Source: Fusobacterium varium
GTDB lineage: Bacteria > Fusobacteriota > Fusobacteriia > Fusobacteriales > Fusobacteriaceae
Reading direction: 5' to 3'
Length of the DNA stretch: 64,000 nt
NCBI GenBank assembly: GCA_021531615.1
Contig: JADYUE010000001.1
Coordinates: 124,001 to 188,000 of the forward strand
Shown piece by piece: positions 50,023-59,543 of the stretch (positions are counted from its first letter, which is position 1; each line of letters starts with the position of its first letter). Position numbers and translations under genes: made by a program. Under the pieces are notes generated by a model. That model worked only from the letters and a program-made list of their open reading frames with translations, searched no databases and was not told where the DNA came from.

Positions 50023-50973
50023 TTAATGTCTTATAACTTTTACAGACATACCACTATTTTTTATGTACCCTTCTATTCTTTCTAAATCTTCAGATGACAA
50101 GCTTGGGTCCTCTTTTATAGCATATTCCATTCCTAACTGGTTATATTTATTAACTCCCATCTTATGATAAGGTAATAAATCTACACCTTTTAAGTTTTTA
50201 TAATTTTTATACGGTAACAAAAGCTCAACTAATTTTTCTATATCTTCTTTGCTATCGTTTACTCCCTTTAATAAAGGAAGTCTTATATGAACATTATATT
50301 TATTCTCTAATAAATACTTTAGATTTTTTATAATCTGTTCATTTCTTACTCCAGTCCAATAAAAATGCTTTTCAGAATCTATCTGTTTTAAGTCAAAAAG
50401 AAACAGATCTACAAATTCAGCAACTTTTTCTATAACACTGCTTGAGGTATATCCACAAGTTTCAATAGCTGTATTGATTCCTTCATTCTTACATGCCATT
50501 AATAAACTTAGTGCTGCTTCTGGTTGCATTAAAACTTCTCCACCTCCAAGAGTAACTCCCCCTCCTGAAGTCTCGTAAAAAGGTCTATCCTCTTCTACTA
50601 TTTTTAAGATTTCTGAAATGCTTTTTTGTTCCCCAACTATACTAATAGCTGAATTATAACAAGCCTCTTCACATTTTCTACAACCTATACAATCTGTAGT
50701 CCTGTCTATAAGATGAGTGCCATCTGCACTCATCTTATGTACTCCTACAGGACAAACATTTACACAAGCACCACAGTCTTGACATAGATTCTTTTTAAAA
50801 AGCACTCTACTTTTTTTCATTAATCCTTCAGGATTTGCACACCATTTACATCTCAATGGACACCCTTGGAAAAAAACTAATGTTCTTACTCCCGGTCCAT
50901 CATACATGTTATATTTTTGTATATTAAATATAGTGGCTTTCCTTTCTATAAGACTATTCTGCTCTTTATTCAT
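50023..50973 (-). CDS. cutD: Choline TMA-lyase activating enzyme (radical SAM)
   Basis: A 316-residue glycyl-radical activase. The SAM cluster is Cys38-Cys42-Cys45 (FFQGCPLRCKWCANPEG). Two extra 4Fe-4S clusters follow (NLCQDCGACVNVCPVGVHK and DCIGCRKCEEACYNSA), as usual for this activase group, and GGGVTLGGGEVLMQPE is the SAM-binding glycine motif. It installs the radical on Gly820 of CutC. It is encoded 18 bases after cutC. Confidence 0.96.
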   Translation of the reverse strand: MNKEQNSLIERKATIFNIQKYNMYDGPGVRTLVFFQGCPLRCKWCANPEGLMKKSRVLFKKNLCQDCGACVNVCPVGVHKMSADGTHLIDRTTDCIGCRKCEEACYNSAISIVGEQKSISEILKIVEEDRPFYETSGGGVTLGGGEVLMQPEAALSLLMACKNEGINTAIETCGYTSSSVIEKVAEFVDLFLFDLKQIDSEKHFYWTGVRNEQIIKNLKYLLENKYNVHIRLPLLKGVNDSKEDIEKLVELLLPYKNYKNLKGVDLLPYHKMGVNKYNQLGMEYAIKEDPSLSSEDLERIEGYIKNSGMSVKVIRH

Positions 50974-50991
50974 ATCATTTTCTCCATATTT

Positions 50992-53529
50992 TTAAAAATG
51001 TGTTAATACAGTTCTACTAATAATCTCATCTTGTACATCTTTACATAGTTCAACGAAATATGCACTATATCCTGCAACACGTACTATTAGATCTCTATGA
51101 GCTTCTGGATTAATTTGAGCATCTTTTAACACTTTATTATCTAAGTAGTTAAATTGCATCTCTCCAAGTTGTAACATACATGCTGTACGTAACAATGTGA
51201 TTATTCCATTTTCTCCCTCTGGAGTTTCTAGTAGTCCAGATATTAGTTTGAAGTTATGAACCATTCCAATATTCATATTGTCACAAGACATTTTTGATAC
51301 TGATTTAATTATAGCTGTAGGTCCTTTTGTATCTGAACCTTGGCTTGGACTGATTCCATCTGATAATGGTGTCCATGCTTTACGTCCATTTGCTGTAGCT
51401 CCTGTTAATTGTCCAAATGGAGTATTGTTAGAAATTGATAGTGTTCCATGACTTAACACAGAGTATAGTGTCTTATATTTTCTGTGTTCCATCTCTGTAA
51501 AGTTAATTAGATCAGTTGCTATATAGTCAGCATAGTCATCATCATTTCCATATTTTGGAGCTTCTATACAATCTTTTCTAACTTTTTCATATCCTACAAA
51601 GTCAGCTTTAAGAGCATCTCTTATCTCTTTTAAAGTATATTTTTTATCATCAAATACTAATTTTTTAATTGCTGCCATTGAGTCAACATAAGTTGCTAGT
51701 CCACTCCATACAACTCCTGGTCCAAAGTTATACATAGCTCCACCAGCTTCTACTCCTCTACCTTTTTCCATACATCCTTCATACATTAATGACATTAAAG
51801 GTTTTGGTGCTACTTCTCTGTGAACTCTTTGAGATATTACAGTTGCTATACTTGTCCATTTTGTTATATATTTAATTTGTTCTTTTACTGCTGCATCAAA
51901 CTCTTCATAAGTTTTAAATTGATCTAAATCTCCTAGATCTGGACAAACTTGTTTTCCATACCATAGAGGTACTCCATTATTTAACACAAGTTCTATACAA
52001 ATAGGCCATTGTGTATATCCTGTTGATGTCCATTGATATAATCTTCCAGCTTTTTGAGGTTCAACACATCCCATTAAGCAATAATCTCTTGCATCTTCTA
52101 TAGATACACCTTTTGCTAGCATCATTTTGATATGTACATCATCAAAGTGACAAGCTGGGAATCCTAATCCTGCTTTAATTACTTGAACAATTTTCTTTAA
52201 GTAAGCATTTGGTGATCCTTTATGAATACGACATGCCAATGATGGTTGATATACTTTTACATGTCTTACAGCATCCATTAATAAGTATGTTAAATCATTT
52301 GTAGCATCTACTCCTGATCTAGTAACTCCTCCTACACACATATTTACAAATGGTTGATATCCTGCGAAGAATTTAGATCCTCCTTCACTTGTGATCCACA
52401 TAACTTCAGACATTTTTATAAGCATACATCCTGCTAATTCAAATGCTTCAAATTTTGACATTCTTCCACTTTCAATATCAGCTTTAAAGAATGGATACAT
52501 ATATTGGTCAACACGTCCAATTGACATTCCTGTTTGGTTTTCTTCTACTACTAAAAGTGATTCTATTGTCCAAACTGCTTGAATTGCTTCCCAGAAAGTT
52601 GTAGGTTTATGTGCTGGAACTCTTGCGTTAACTTCAGAAATTTTTAATAGTTCAGCTTTTCTTTTTGGATTTGTTTCTTTTGCAGCTAATTCAGCAGCGT
52701 AATCTGATAGACGTTTAGCATATATCATTACCCCTTCAGCTGTATCTATTATTGATTTATAGAAATAGATCTTATCAATATCTTCTGGATTAGCATATGA
52801 TAAAGTTTCTAATTTTTCTTCTGCTTCTCTTTTAATATCAAGCATTCCTTTTTTCATTAAGATTACGTCATATCCTGGGTTTGAGTCTCCTCCACCATTA
52901 ACTGCATGATATGAACAATCTGAAACAAAAGATTCTCCTGATAATTCCCATACTCCAGCTTCTCTATATTGATCTTCACAATACTCATCTACTGATTTTC
53001 CTCTCCAGAATGGGAAAATTTGCTCTCTTAGAACTTTTTTATCCTCTTCAGAAATATAGAATGGGTCTTGAGGTCTTTTTCCAATAGTATCTAATTCAGT
53101 TTCCATCCATCTCCAAGCAATATCTGGAGAAAATGCTCCTGCTCTAGGAGCTCCATTAGGGCATCCTACGATTAACTCATTATCTTGAATAACTAGAGGA
53201 GCTGTTTCACAACAATGTTTGAAACTTTTTCCTCTTAAAATAGCTTTTGGCATTCCTGGATTTTCTTGAGCTATTTTAGTAATAACTTTTGCTCTGTGTA
53301 TTGTTATTGATGGAACTTGTTTAAGATAATTTTCTCTTAATTTTTTTAATCTTTCAGTTATTCCTTCTGGAACTTCTGTTTCACAATGGTCTGAACAACA
53401 ATGGTGATTAGTTTCTTTTCTTATTTCATTAGAAACTCCTTGAAACATCTTTAATAAAGATTCACGTTCTTCATTAGACATATTTTCTGTAGCTTCCATA
53501 AATTTATTTAAAAATTCACGAATTTCCAT
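50992..53529 (-). CDS. cutC: Choline trimethylamine-lyase (glycyl radical enzyme)
   Basis: An 845-residue glycyl radical enzyme that splits choline into trimethylamine and acetaldehyde. Active-site residues match the known Desulfovibrio enzyme with an offset of one: Tyr207, Asp215 ([10 protein letters not shown]), Phe394, Cys488 and Glu490 ([16 protein letters not shown]), and radical Gly820 (RVAGYSAYF). The length fits the short CutC type. The N-terminus adds an amphipathic helix and a His/Cys cluster (NHHCCSDHC, residues 41-49), possibly for encapsulation or metal binding. Central enzyme of the operon. Confidence 0.97.
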   Translation of the reverse strand: MEIREFLNKFMEATENMSNEERESLLKMFQGVSNEIRKETNHHCCSDHCETEVPEGITERLKKLRENYLKQVPSITIHRAKVITKIAQENPGMPKAILRGKSFKHCCETAPLVIQDNELIVGCPNGAPRAGAFSPDIAWRWMETELDTIGKRPQDPFYISEEDKKVLREQIFPFWRGKSVDEYCEDQYREAGVWELSGESFVSDCSYHAVNGGGDSNPGYDVILMKKGMLDIKREAEEKLETLSYANPEDIDKIYFYKSIIDTAEGVMIYAKRLSDYAAELAAKETNPKRKAELLKISEVNARVPAHKPTTFWEAIQAVWTIESLLVVEENQTGMSIGRVDQYMYPFFKADIESGRMSKFEAFELAGCMLIKMSEVMWITSEGGSKFFAGYQPFVNMCVGGVTRSGVDATNDLTYLLMDAVRHVKVYQPSLACRIHKGSPNAYLKKIVQVIKAGLGFPACHFDDVHIKMMLAKGVSIEDARDYCLMGCVEPQKAGRLYQWTSTGYTQWPICIELVLNNGVPLWYGKQVCPDLGDLDQFKTYEEFDAAVKEQIKYITKWTSIATVISQRVHREVAPKPLMSLMYEGCMEKGRGVEAGGAMYNFGPGVVWSGLATYVDSMAAIKKLVFDDKKYTLKEIRDALKADFVGYEKVRKDCIEAPKYGNDDDYADYIATDLINFTEMEHRKYKTLYSVLSHGTLSISNNTPFGQLTGATANGRKAWTPLSDGISPSQGSDTKGPTAIIKSVSKMSCDNMNIGMVHNFKLISGLLETPEGENGIITLLRTACMLQLGEMQFNYLDNKVLKDAQINPEAHRDLIVRVAGYSAYFVELCKDVQDEIISRTVLTHF

Positions 53530-53542
53530 TTCTTCCTCTCCT

Positions 53543-54967
53543 TTACTTTAGTATTGTTTTTATAATCTCTTTAAGTTTTTCTTCTAAATTTTTATTTTTT
53601 AAAATCTCTTCTACTTTTCTTACTCCGTATCCAACTTTTCTAATATAAATTAGATTTCTAGGAGAAACATTACAAGAAGTTATTCCCTTTCCTATTACTC
53701 CACTTCCCAAAGTCATAGCTGGAAAAAGATTAGTTGTTATTCCTAAGCTACCAAAACTTCCTCCAGTATTTACTAAAACTCTTCCAACTGGTTTTTTCAA
53801 TATAAATTGTTCTATTATATTTTCATCCTGAGAGTGTATTATTAATGTATGTCCTTGTTTATCACTTAATAAAAGTTCTATACATTTTTCACAAGCATTT
53901 TTCCAATCCTCTTCTACATAAAGATCAAGTACTGGACAAAGCTTTTCTTTAGAATATTCACTATCTAATGTTAAATATTTTTCATTAGTTATTAATAACT
54001 TCACATTTTTTTCTACTTTTATTCCAGCTTTCTCTGCTAAAAATTGTGAACTTTTTCCTATATAGTTTTTATTAAATTTTCCAAATTTATCAAAAATAAT
54101 CTCTTTTAATCTCTTAGATTCCTCTTCATTTAGGAAATAAGCATTATTTTTTATAAACTCTTTTTTTACCTCTTCCAAGATAACTTTTTCTACAACTATT
54201 ATCTCTTCACTTCCAGGAATAATACCATTATCAAAAGTTTTACTATCTACTATATTTTTTACTGCTTCTTTGATATCTGCTGTTCTTTCTATAAATATTG
54301 GGCTATCTCCATTTCCTCCATAGATATATGATTTCCCACTTGTTTTTATCTCATCTAAAAGTTCATCTATCCCAGTATTTAATATAAGATTTATATCTTT
54401 ATGATTTAACAGCTCTTTGCTTCCATTTAGTGAGCATCTGCTTATATAAGAGATAATCCCTTGAGGTGCACCTGATCTTTCTATAATATCTACAATTGTA
54501 TCCATTACTTTTTTAGTAGTTTTTTTAGCTTTCTTAGACATTCCAAAAACTATTCCATTCCCTGATTTAATAGCTATTATACTTTTATAAATTAGAGTGG
54601 AAACTATATTAGCTTCTGAACAAAAAGCTGCAATTACTCCTACAGGAACACCAACATCTAAAGTTTTATCTTCTCTGTTATTTTCAATTACTCCTACACA
54701 TCTCATATTTTTTAAAGCTTTTTCTAAATTATTTAAAAACAATTCTAGTTTTAATTTTTTATCTTCAACATTTCCTATCTCTGTTTCCTCATAATCTAGT
54801 TTTGCAAACTCTTCTATATGATCTTTTATTTCTTTAAAAATATTATTTACAATGAAATCTAGTTGTTCTTGAGAGAAATTTTTTACTATTTTCTGTGCTT
54901 CTCTTGCATTTTCAACTAATATTCTTGCCTCTTGCATAGAAAGTAAGTCGTTATCTATAATATCCAT
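53543..54967 (-). CDS. Catalytically dead aldehyde dehydrogenase paralogue
   Basis: A 474-residue member of the EutE-type aldehyde dehydrogenase family, aligned end to end with the enzyme at 45349..46851. The catalytic Cys is replaced by Pro251 ([11 protein letters not shown] against FDNGTICASEQ). The nucleotide-site sequences are also changed ([10 protein letters not shown] for [25 protein letters not shown] for GLVLGIVPSTNP). It has no stops or frameshifts and keeps a helical C-terminal tail. It is therefore a maintained pseudoenzyme, perhaps structural or regulatory. It precedes cutC by 13 bases. Confidence 0.85.
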   Translation of the reverse strand: MDIIDNDLLSMQEARILVENAREAQKIVKNFSQEQLDFIVNNIFKEIKDHIEEFAKLDYEETEIGNVEDKKLKLELFLNNLEKALKNMRCVGVIENNREDKTLDVGVPVGVIAAFCSEANIVSTLIYKSIIAIKSGNGIVFGMSKKAKKTTKKVMDTIVDIIERSGAPQGIISYISRCSLNGSKELLNHKDINLILNTGIDELLDEIKTSGKSYIYGGNGDSPIFIERTADIKEAVKNIVDSKTFDNGIIPGSEEIIVVEKVILEEVKKEFIKNNAYFLNEEESKRLKEIIFDKFGKFNKNYIGKSSQFLAEKAGIKVEKNVKLLITNEKYLTLDSEYSKEKLCPVLDLYVEEDWKNACEKCIELLLSDKQGHTLIIHSQDENIIEQFILKKPVGRVLVNTGGSFGSLGITTNLFPAMTLGSGVIGKGITSCNVSPRNLIYIRKVGYGVRKVEEILKNKNLEEKLKEIIKTILK

Positions 54968-54989
54968 TTCTCTTCACCTTCATGTAAAA

Positions 54990-55289
54990 CTATAAATTTT
55001 CAATAGCATATCTATCTATTATCTTTTGTAAATCATTGTGTGGTCTAGCAATTACTACTGAACTATATAAATTTCCACCTTCCATATTATTTACAGCATA
55101 TACTCCTGCATCAACTGCTGCTTTACAAGCTCCTACATCTCCAGTTACAATTACAGATATATACCCTGATGCAACATTTTCATACCCAACTAGTTCAACA
55201 TCTGCTGCTTTACACATAGCATCTGCTGCTTCTAAAGCAAATACCAGTCCAAATGTTTCTATTAATCCTATTGCTTCACGTCTTATCAT
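54990..55289 (-). CDS. Microcompartment hexameric shell protein (BMC-H)
   Basis: About 99 residues, single BMC domain (AIGLIETFGLVFALEAADAM, then YISVIVTGDVGACKAAVDAG). The start at 55289 has AAGGAG 8 bases upstream; the longer frame from 55313 would overlap the preceding gene. It is the most divergent of the four BMC-H proteins here, with a longer C-terminal segment. Confidence 0.94.
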   Translation of the reverse strand: MIRREAIGLIETFGLVFALEAADAMCKAADVELVGYENVASGYISVIVTGDVGACKAAVDAGVYAVNNMEGGNLYSSVVIARPHNDLQKIIDRYAIENL

Positions 55290-55302
55290 ATCCCTACTCC
55301 TT

Positions 55303-55602
55303 CTATTCTCCATCTATATCATGAACTGAAACTATTTTTCCTACTTCACTAATAGGTCTTGGCATAACATTTTTTGCTGTAAGTGTACCAATTGCTTTTG
55401 CTGCTGCTGCTCCAGCTTCAACTGCTGCTGTTACTGCTGCCACATCACCTTTTATCATTATTGTTACTAATGTAGATCCTATATTTTCATAAGATACAAG
55501 TTCTACATTTGCTGCTTTTAACATCTTATCTGCTGCATCTAAAGCTGGAACTAACCCTATTGTTTCCACAAGCCCTAATGCTTCATTTCCATAATATTTC
55601 AT
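55303..55602 (-). CDS. Microcompartment hexameric shell protein (BMC-H)
   Basis: A 99-residue BMC domain of PduA type (ALGLVETIGLVPALDAADKM, then TIMIKGDVAAVTAAVEAGAA). AAGGAGG precedes its ATG. First shell gene of the operon. Confidence 0.96.
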   Translation of the reverse strand: MKYYGNEALGLVETIGLVPALDAADKMLKAANVELVSYENIGSTLVTIMIKGDVAAVTAAVEAGAAAAKAIGTLTAKNVMPRPISEVGKIVSVHDIDGE

Positions 55603-55618
55603 CTTTTCCTCCTTCTTT

Positions 55619-55885
55619 TTAGTCCTTTATAAAGCTATTTATTGTTTCTTTACTTTCTTCACTTGCTTGATAATAGATAATTAATTCCCCATCATCACTT
55701 AAATCTGCTGCTACCTCTTCTATTAATCCATTTGCCTCTGCTGTTAGAAGAGCATCTTTTATATCTTTTTTGTTAAATGCTTTAAAAGATGAATACTCAT
55801 TTTTTAATGCTTCCATTACATCATCTGCTGATGCTTTAGAAACTTTTGTAAAATATTTTAATATAGCATAATTTAATGGTTTCAT
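55619..55885 (-). CDS. Small winged-helix-like protein of the choline operon
   Basis: An 88-residue acidic protein with a pattern like a small winged helix (AILKYFTKVSKASADDVMEA, then KKDIKDALLTAEANGLIEEV). Its ATG shares a base with the stop of the transporter gene and has AAGGAGG upstream, so it is translationally coupled. Function unknown; its constant place in the operon suggests a regulatory or assembly role. Confidence 0.75.
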   Translation of the reverse strand: MKPLNYAILKYFTKVSKASADDVMEALKNEYSSFKAFNKKDIKDALLTAEANGLIEEVAADLSDDGELIIYYQASEESKETINSFIKD

Positions 55886-56979
55886 TAATTTTCCTCCTTT
55901 TTCTTGAAAAAATCTAATGGATTTACAGCAATTAATAATATTCCAAAGATCATAACTACTGCTCCTATCCAAGCAACTGTTGGTAAGTTCCATCCTTCAA
56001 TTCCTGAAATAACTCCTAAAAATAACCAACAGAAGAAAGGACTAAAGAATGAATAAGTTCCATTACATGCTGTTCCAAGTCCTGCTCCACACATACTATT
56101 TCCTTTATACCAAGTCATAAATGAAACAAATGTTGATAATCCACTTAATGCAAACCAGATCATTGCCGGCATACTTGTTAACGCTTGTATAGTTAATGAA
56201 GTTGAAATATCAATTCCTCCTGCCATTATTCCAATTGCTGGAACAACTATGAAAAGGTTTACAATTCCACAAGTTAATTGTCTTACACAGATTCCTATTT
56301 GAGTATCAACCATTGCTGAAGCATATCCAGCTACACAACCTTCAAATCCCCAACCAAATGCTGCTATAATTGCAATAATAAGTCCTAATAAAAGTTCTGT
56401 TGAGAAGTTCTCTCCCATTCCTGTACTACCAATCATAAAACTAGCAAAAACACAAATTCCTATTCCTAAAGCCATTCTTTTATTTATCTCTTGTTTATAA
56501 AAGATTTTTCCTAAGATAGCTGCTATTGCAGGACATAATGCTGAAATTGGAACTATTATAGATCCTGCCATTTGTAGTGCTACAACAAATGCTGTTCCTG
56601 CTATTGGTCCCCCTATTAATGCTGCAAGCATAATTTGCTTACCAGGTTTTGTATTTAATGTTCTTAAAAAATCTTGAAATTTTCCTTGATATATTGAGTT
56701 CAATATCGCCCAAAATGAACTTGAAATATCATTTATTGCATTTCCTAAAGCTGCTAGAAGATAAACTATTACAAATGCTGAAAGTCCTGCTGTGTTTTCT
56801 CCATACCAGTCTGACCATACTCCTTTTGTCATTCCCAATGTTAAGCATGCTGTATAGATACCATATGTTATTCCAGAAAATAACGCTATTTGTATTCCCT
56901 TCTTTAAAAATTTATTCTTAACTTCAGCCTTCAATTTAAGAATTTTTATCTCTTTTTCCGTTAATTCACTGTTGATCAT
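55885..56979 (-). CDS. DMT/EamA-like membrane transporter of the choline operon
   Basis: A 364-residue protein with about ten hydrophobic helices and two EamA-like repeats (GGPIAGTAFVVALQMAGSII; TVAWIGAVVMIFGILLIAVN). It is the first gene of the microcompartment operon, directly behind the MerR-type promoter. Uptake of choline or export of trimethylamine is likely by context, but the family covers many substrates. Confidence 0.8.
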   Translation of the reverse strand: MINSELTEKEIKILKLKAEVKNKFLKKGIQIALFSGITYGIYTACLTLGMTKGVWSDWYGENTAGLSAFVIVYLLAALGNAINDISSSFWAILNSIYQGKFQDFLRTLNTKPGKQIMLAALIGGPIAGTAFVVALQMAGSIIVPISALCPAIAAILGKIFYKQEINKRMALGIGICVFASFMIGSTGMGENFSTELLLGLIIAIIAAFGWGFEGCVAGYASAMVDTQIGICVRQLTCGIVNLFIVVPAIGIMAGGIDISTSLTIQALTSMPAMIWFALSGLSTFVSFMTWYKGNSMCGAGLGTACNGTYSFFSPFFCWLFLGVISGIEGWNLPTVAWIGAVVMIFGILLIAVNPLDFFKKKEEN

Positions 56980-57063
56980 CTAACTCCTCCTAAAAAATAT
57001 TAATATTATTTTTAAATTATTCTAATTTAGACTAAAAGGTTGGCTTAAATCTTTTTCAAATTT

Positions 57064-57095
57064 ATTATAGACCTTCCATTTAAGGTTAAAGTCAA
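57064..57095 (-). promoter_or_regulatory. MerR-type promoter of the microcompartment operon
   Basis: On the minus strand TTGACT and TATAAT are separated by 20 bases instead of 17. The spacer holds a dyad (GACTTTAACCTTAAATGGAAGGTC over the -35 edge and spacer, shown here as positions 57070-57093). Over-long spacers with a dyad are the mark of promoters untwisted by MerR activators. The regulator gene lies 230 bases upstream. The leader to the first gene is about 75 bases. Confidence 0.8.
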
Positions 57096-57244
57096 ATATT
57101 TTTTCATTTTTTATGACAGTTCTTTTATAGAACGTTAACTTCTAAAATTATTCTTTTATTTCTTTTTCAAAATTAATTAAAGTGTCATTTTGGTAAATTA
57201 ATGTCTGATTTTTATTTTTGTATATATTTTTAGTCAAAATTAAA

Positions 57245-57266
57245 ACCTTCCATATAGGTGGAAGGT
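57245..57266. promoter_or_regulatory. Palindrome sharing ACCTTCCA with the operon operator
   Basis: ACCTTCCA and TGGAAGGT form a perfect 8-bp inverted repeat with a 6-base centre and T/A flanks. It repeats the ACCTTCCA half-site of the MerR-type promoter 170 bases away. It could be a second regulator site or a hairpin terminator. The rest of 56980-57325 shows no gene. Confidence 0.5.
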
Positions 57267-57283
57267 TTTGATTTTATATAATA

Positions 57284-57317
57284 AAAAAGACCTTAATACT
57301 TTTACTAAGGTCTTTTT
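57284..57317 (-). terminator. Terminator of the adh-merR unit
   Basis: AAAAAGACCTTA and TAAGGTCTTTTT form a 12-bp stem with T runs on both strands. It lies 9 bases after the MerR-family stop codon and separates the two transcription units. Confidence 0.85.
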
Positions 57318-57325
57318 ATACTAAA

Positions 57326-58150
57326 TTATTGTATTTTTAATTTCACCATTATCTCTGTAACATACTTTTGTTCATCTTTTGTGCTCCAATAATCAATCAC
57401 ATATCTTTCAAAACATATATCATCATATTTATAGTTATGGTATTTCAACCAATCTTTTATTTTTTTATATGTTTCATCAATATTTTCATGTGATCCTATA
57501 TGATAAGCTGAAGCCACCATATAACCACCATATTTAGTTAATTTATCACTTGAACATTTTTTTAAATTTTTCTGTAAAATTCTTACTTTTTTACATTTCT
57601 TTTCTATCTTTTCATCAAAAGAAGGAAACTCTATAATGACTGGACCTGTTATTGCATTTTCTATCTTTTCAATGTAATTTGTAAATTCTATATTTATAAC
57701 AGATTTTACATAATCATAGTCATAATCTTGTTCTAAAAAAAGCATCTCAGCTTCTTCTAAAAACTTTATTTTAACATCTTGAATATCATATTCTATAACC
57801 ATTTTTGCTTCTCTAACTAATGAATACCAATCTTCTATAGATTTTTTCTTTAAATCCAATTCCTCTTCTATTGATTGCAACTCTTTAATTTTTTCTCCAA
57901 AACCTTCTTCTATTGTTGAAAATCCAGAACTATAAATCAATGATTTTATTTGATCAAGAGTAAATCCACTTTGTTTATAATATTTTATCACTGGTATTGT
58001 ATATAAATTATCCTTATCATAATAACGATAACCATTTTCATTTATTTCACAAGGAGATAACAAACCAATTTGATCATAAAATCTCAATGTTTTTTTTCCT
58101 ATTTTACATATCTTTTCCACTTTCCCTATGCAATATTTTTTCTCACTCAT
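57326..58150 (-). CDS. MerR-family regulator with GyrI-like effector domain
   Basis: A 274-residue regulator. The N-terminal MerR HTH is clear (IGKKTLRFYDQIGLLSPCEI, then NENGYRYYDKDN). A coiled coil (residues about 80-125) is followed by a GyrI-like effector-binding domain (residues about 150-274, YMVASAYHIGSHENIDETYK, ending in the usual EIMVKL strand). This is the BmrR plan, which binds small cationic or hydrophobic ligands. It probably activates the choline operon through the 20-bp-spacer promoter. Choline as the ligand is an inference. Confidence 0.88.
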   Translation of the reverse strand: MSEKKYCIGKVEKICKIGKKTLRFYDQIGLLSPCEINENGYRYYDKDNLYTIPVIKYYKQSGFTLDQIKSLIYSSGFSTIEEGFGEKIKELQSIEEELDLKKKSIEDWYSLVREAKMVIEYDIQDVKIKFLEEAEMLFLEQDYDYDYVKSVINIEFTNYIEKIENAITGPVIIEFPSFDEKIEKKCKKVRILQKNLKKCSSDKLTKYGGYMVASAYHIGSHENIDETYKKIKDWLKYHNYKYDDICFERYVIDYWSTKDEQKYVTEIMVKLKIQ

Positions 58151-58181
58151 TATCTCACCACAGCATTCAATTTTTTATTTT

Positions 58182-59327
58182 CTAGCCAATTACTTTGTCT
58201 AAAATTTTATAAATTTCTTCTTGAGATACTTTCTTAGGATTAGATTTTGTACATACATCTTTTTCTAATGCTCTATACACTTCTTCTTTAAATATATTTA
58301 TATCTTCTATATTTTTCCCAAGTTCCTTTAAGTTTTTAGGAATTCCTAATTTTTTATTTAATTCAGATATATATCTCACTAAATTATTGGCTCCTATTAT
58401 AGGATTACATGAATTTAACCCTATAATTTTTGCTAATTTTTGATATTTTTTAGTCACTAAATTACAATTCTCTCCAACATAAGATGTTACTTTACAATCT
58501 GAATTATACTCAATTACATAAGGCAAAATAATAGCATTTATCTTTCCATGTGGAATATGAAGTTTTCCTCCTATTGCATGAGCTAAACTATGTGTTATTC
58601 CTAACCCAGCATTATTAAATGCTAATCCTGCTAAACATGAGGCATTATGCATTCTCTCACGATAATATAAATTTTCACCTTCTAAGTAAGCTTTTTCTAG
58701 ATTTTCTATAGCTAAACTAAAAGCTTTTTCTGCAAAGGCATCTGTAAAATCATTTGCTCCATTTGAGACATAAGCTTCTATTGCATGAGTTATTACATCC
58801 ATTCCTGTATCTGCTGTTATACTTTTTGGTACACTTTTAATTAAATCTGCATCTAAAATAGCAACTGTTGGTAATAATTCCTTTGAAGTTAAAGCATATT
58901 TTAGATGTTCCGCTTCATTTGTAATAACAGAATATTCTGTTACTTCTGATCCTGTTCCACTAGTAGTAGGAATTGCATAAAATTCAATTTTTTTAGAATG
59001 ATCTTTATTTAATTTATTATAATACTCTCTTATAGCCTTTGCTCCATCAATTGAAGATCCTCCACCTAAAGCTATAATTAAATCGATATTTTCATTCTTT
59101 AAAACTTGAACTCCCATTGCTACTATTTTTACTGTAGGATCTGGTATTACCTCATCAAATACTGCTACATTACAGTTGTGAATATAATTTTTAACTTTTT
59201 CAACCATCCCAGAACTATTAATAAACTTATCGCATACTATTAAAATATTTTTATCAACAAGTTCCCCTAATTTTTTTAAAGCCTCTTCACCAAAACAAAT
59301 TGTAGTGCTAATAGTAAATTCTTGCAT
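58182..59327 (-). CDS. Iron-containing alcohol dehydrogenase
   Basis: A 381-residue Fe-ADH (EutG/CutO-like). NAD site: LIIALGGGSSIDGAKAI. Iron ligands: DTGMDVITHAIEAY, then LAGLAFNNAGLGITHSLAHA and GKLHIPHGKINAIILPYV. It reduces acetaldehyde to ethanol, regenerating NAD+ for the acylating dehydrogenase. No encapsulation peptide is obvious, although the N-terminal residues are short. It is 31 bases upstream of the MerR gene and probably cotranscribed with it. Confidence 0.93.
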   Translation of the reverse strand: MQEFTISTTICFGEEALKKLGELVDKNILIVCDKFINSSGMVEKVKNYIHNCNVAVFDEVIPDPTVKIVAMGVQVLKNENIDLIIALGGGSSIDGAKAIREYYNKLNKDHSKKIEFYAIPTTSGTGSEVTEYSVITNEAEHLKYALTSKELLPTVAILDADLIKSVPKSITADTGMDVITHAIEAYVSNGANDFTDAFAEKAFSLAIENLEKAYLEGENLYYRERMHNASCLAGLAFNNAGLGITHSLAHAIGGKLHIPHGKINAIILPYVIEYNSDCKVTSYVGENCNLVTKKYQKLAKIIGLNSCNPIIGANNLVRYISELNKKLGIPKNLKELGKNIEDINIFKEEVYRALEKDVCTKSNPKKVSQEEIYKILDKVIG

Positions 59328-59502
59328 CTTTCTATCTCCTTAAAATAAAATTTTAAAAAGATTTAAAGTTTGCCTATTCCTTTCAGTCATTTTCATAATA
59401 ACATATAAACTTTATAAAATCAACATGTTTATCTATCATCTATATTGATTTAATCATTACTATTTTTGTCATAAATAATTCAATAACATAGCATTTCATA
59501 TA

Positions 59503-59534
59503 AAAAGGTGATTAAAAAAATTTAATCACCTTTT
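59503..59534. terminator. Terminator between the alarmone synthetase and upstream DNA
   Basis: AAAAGGTGATTAAA and TTTAATCACCTTTT form a 14-bp stem. On the minus strand it closes the SIR2-like/alarmone synthetase operon. Confidence 0.85.
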
Positions 59535-59543
59535 CTTGTTTTT

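Noticed and set aside
44352-56979. Ethanolamine or propanediol utilisation locus
   Set aside because: Eut- and Pdu-like names occur, but there is no ammonia lyase EutBC or diol dehydratase; the signature enzyme has all CutC active-site residues, so choline is the substrate.
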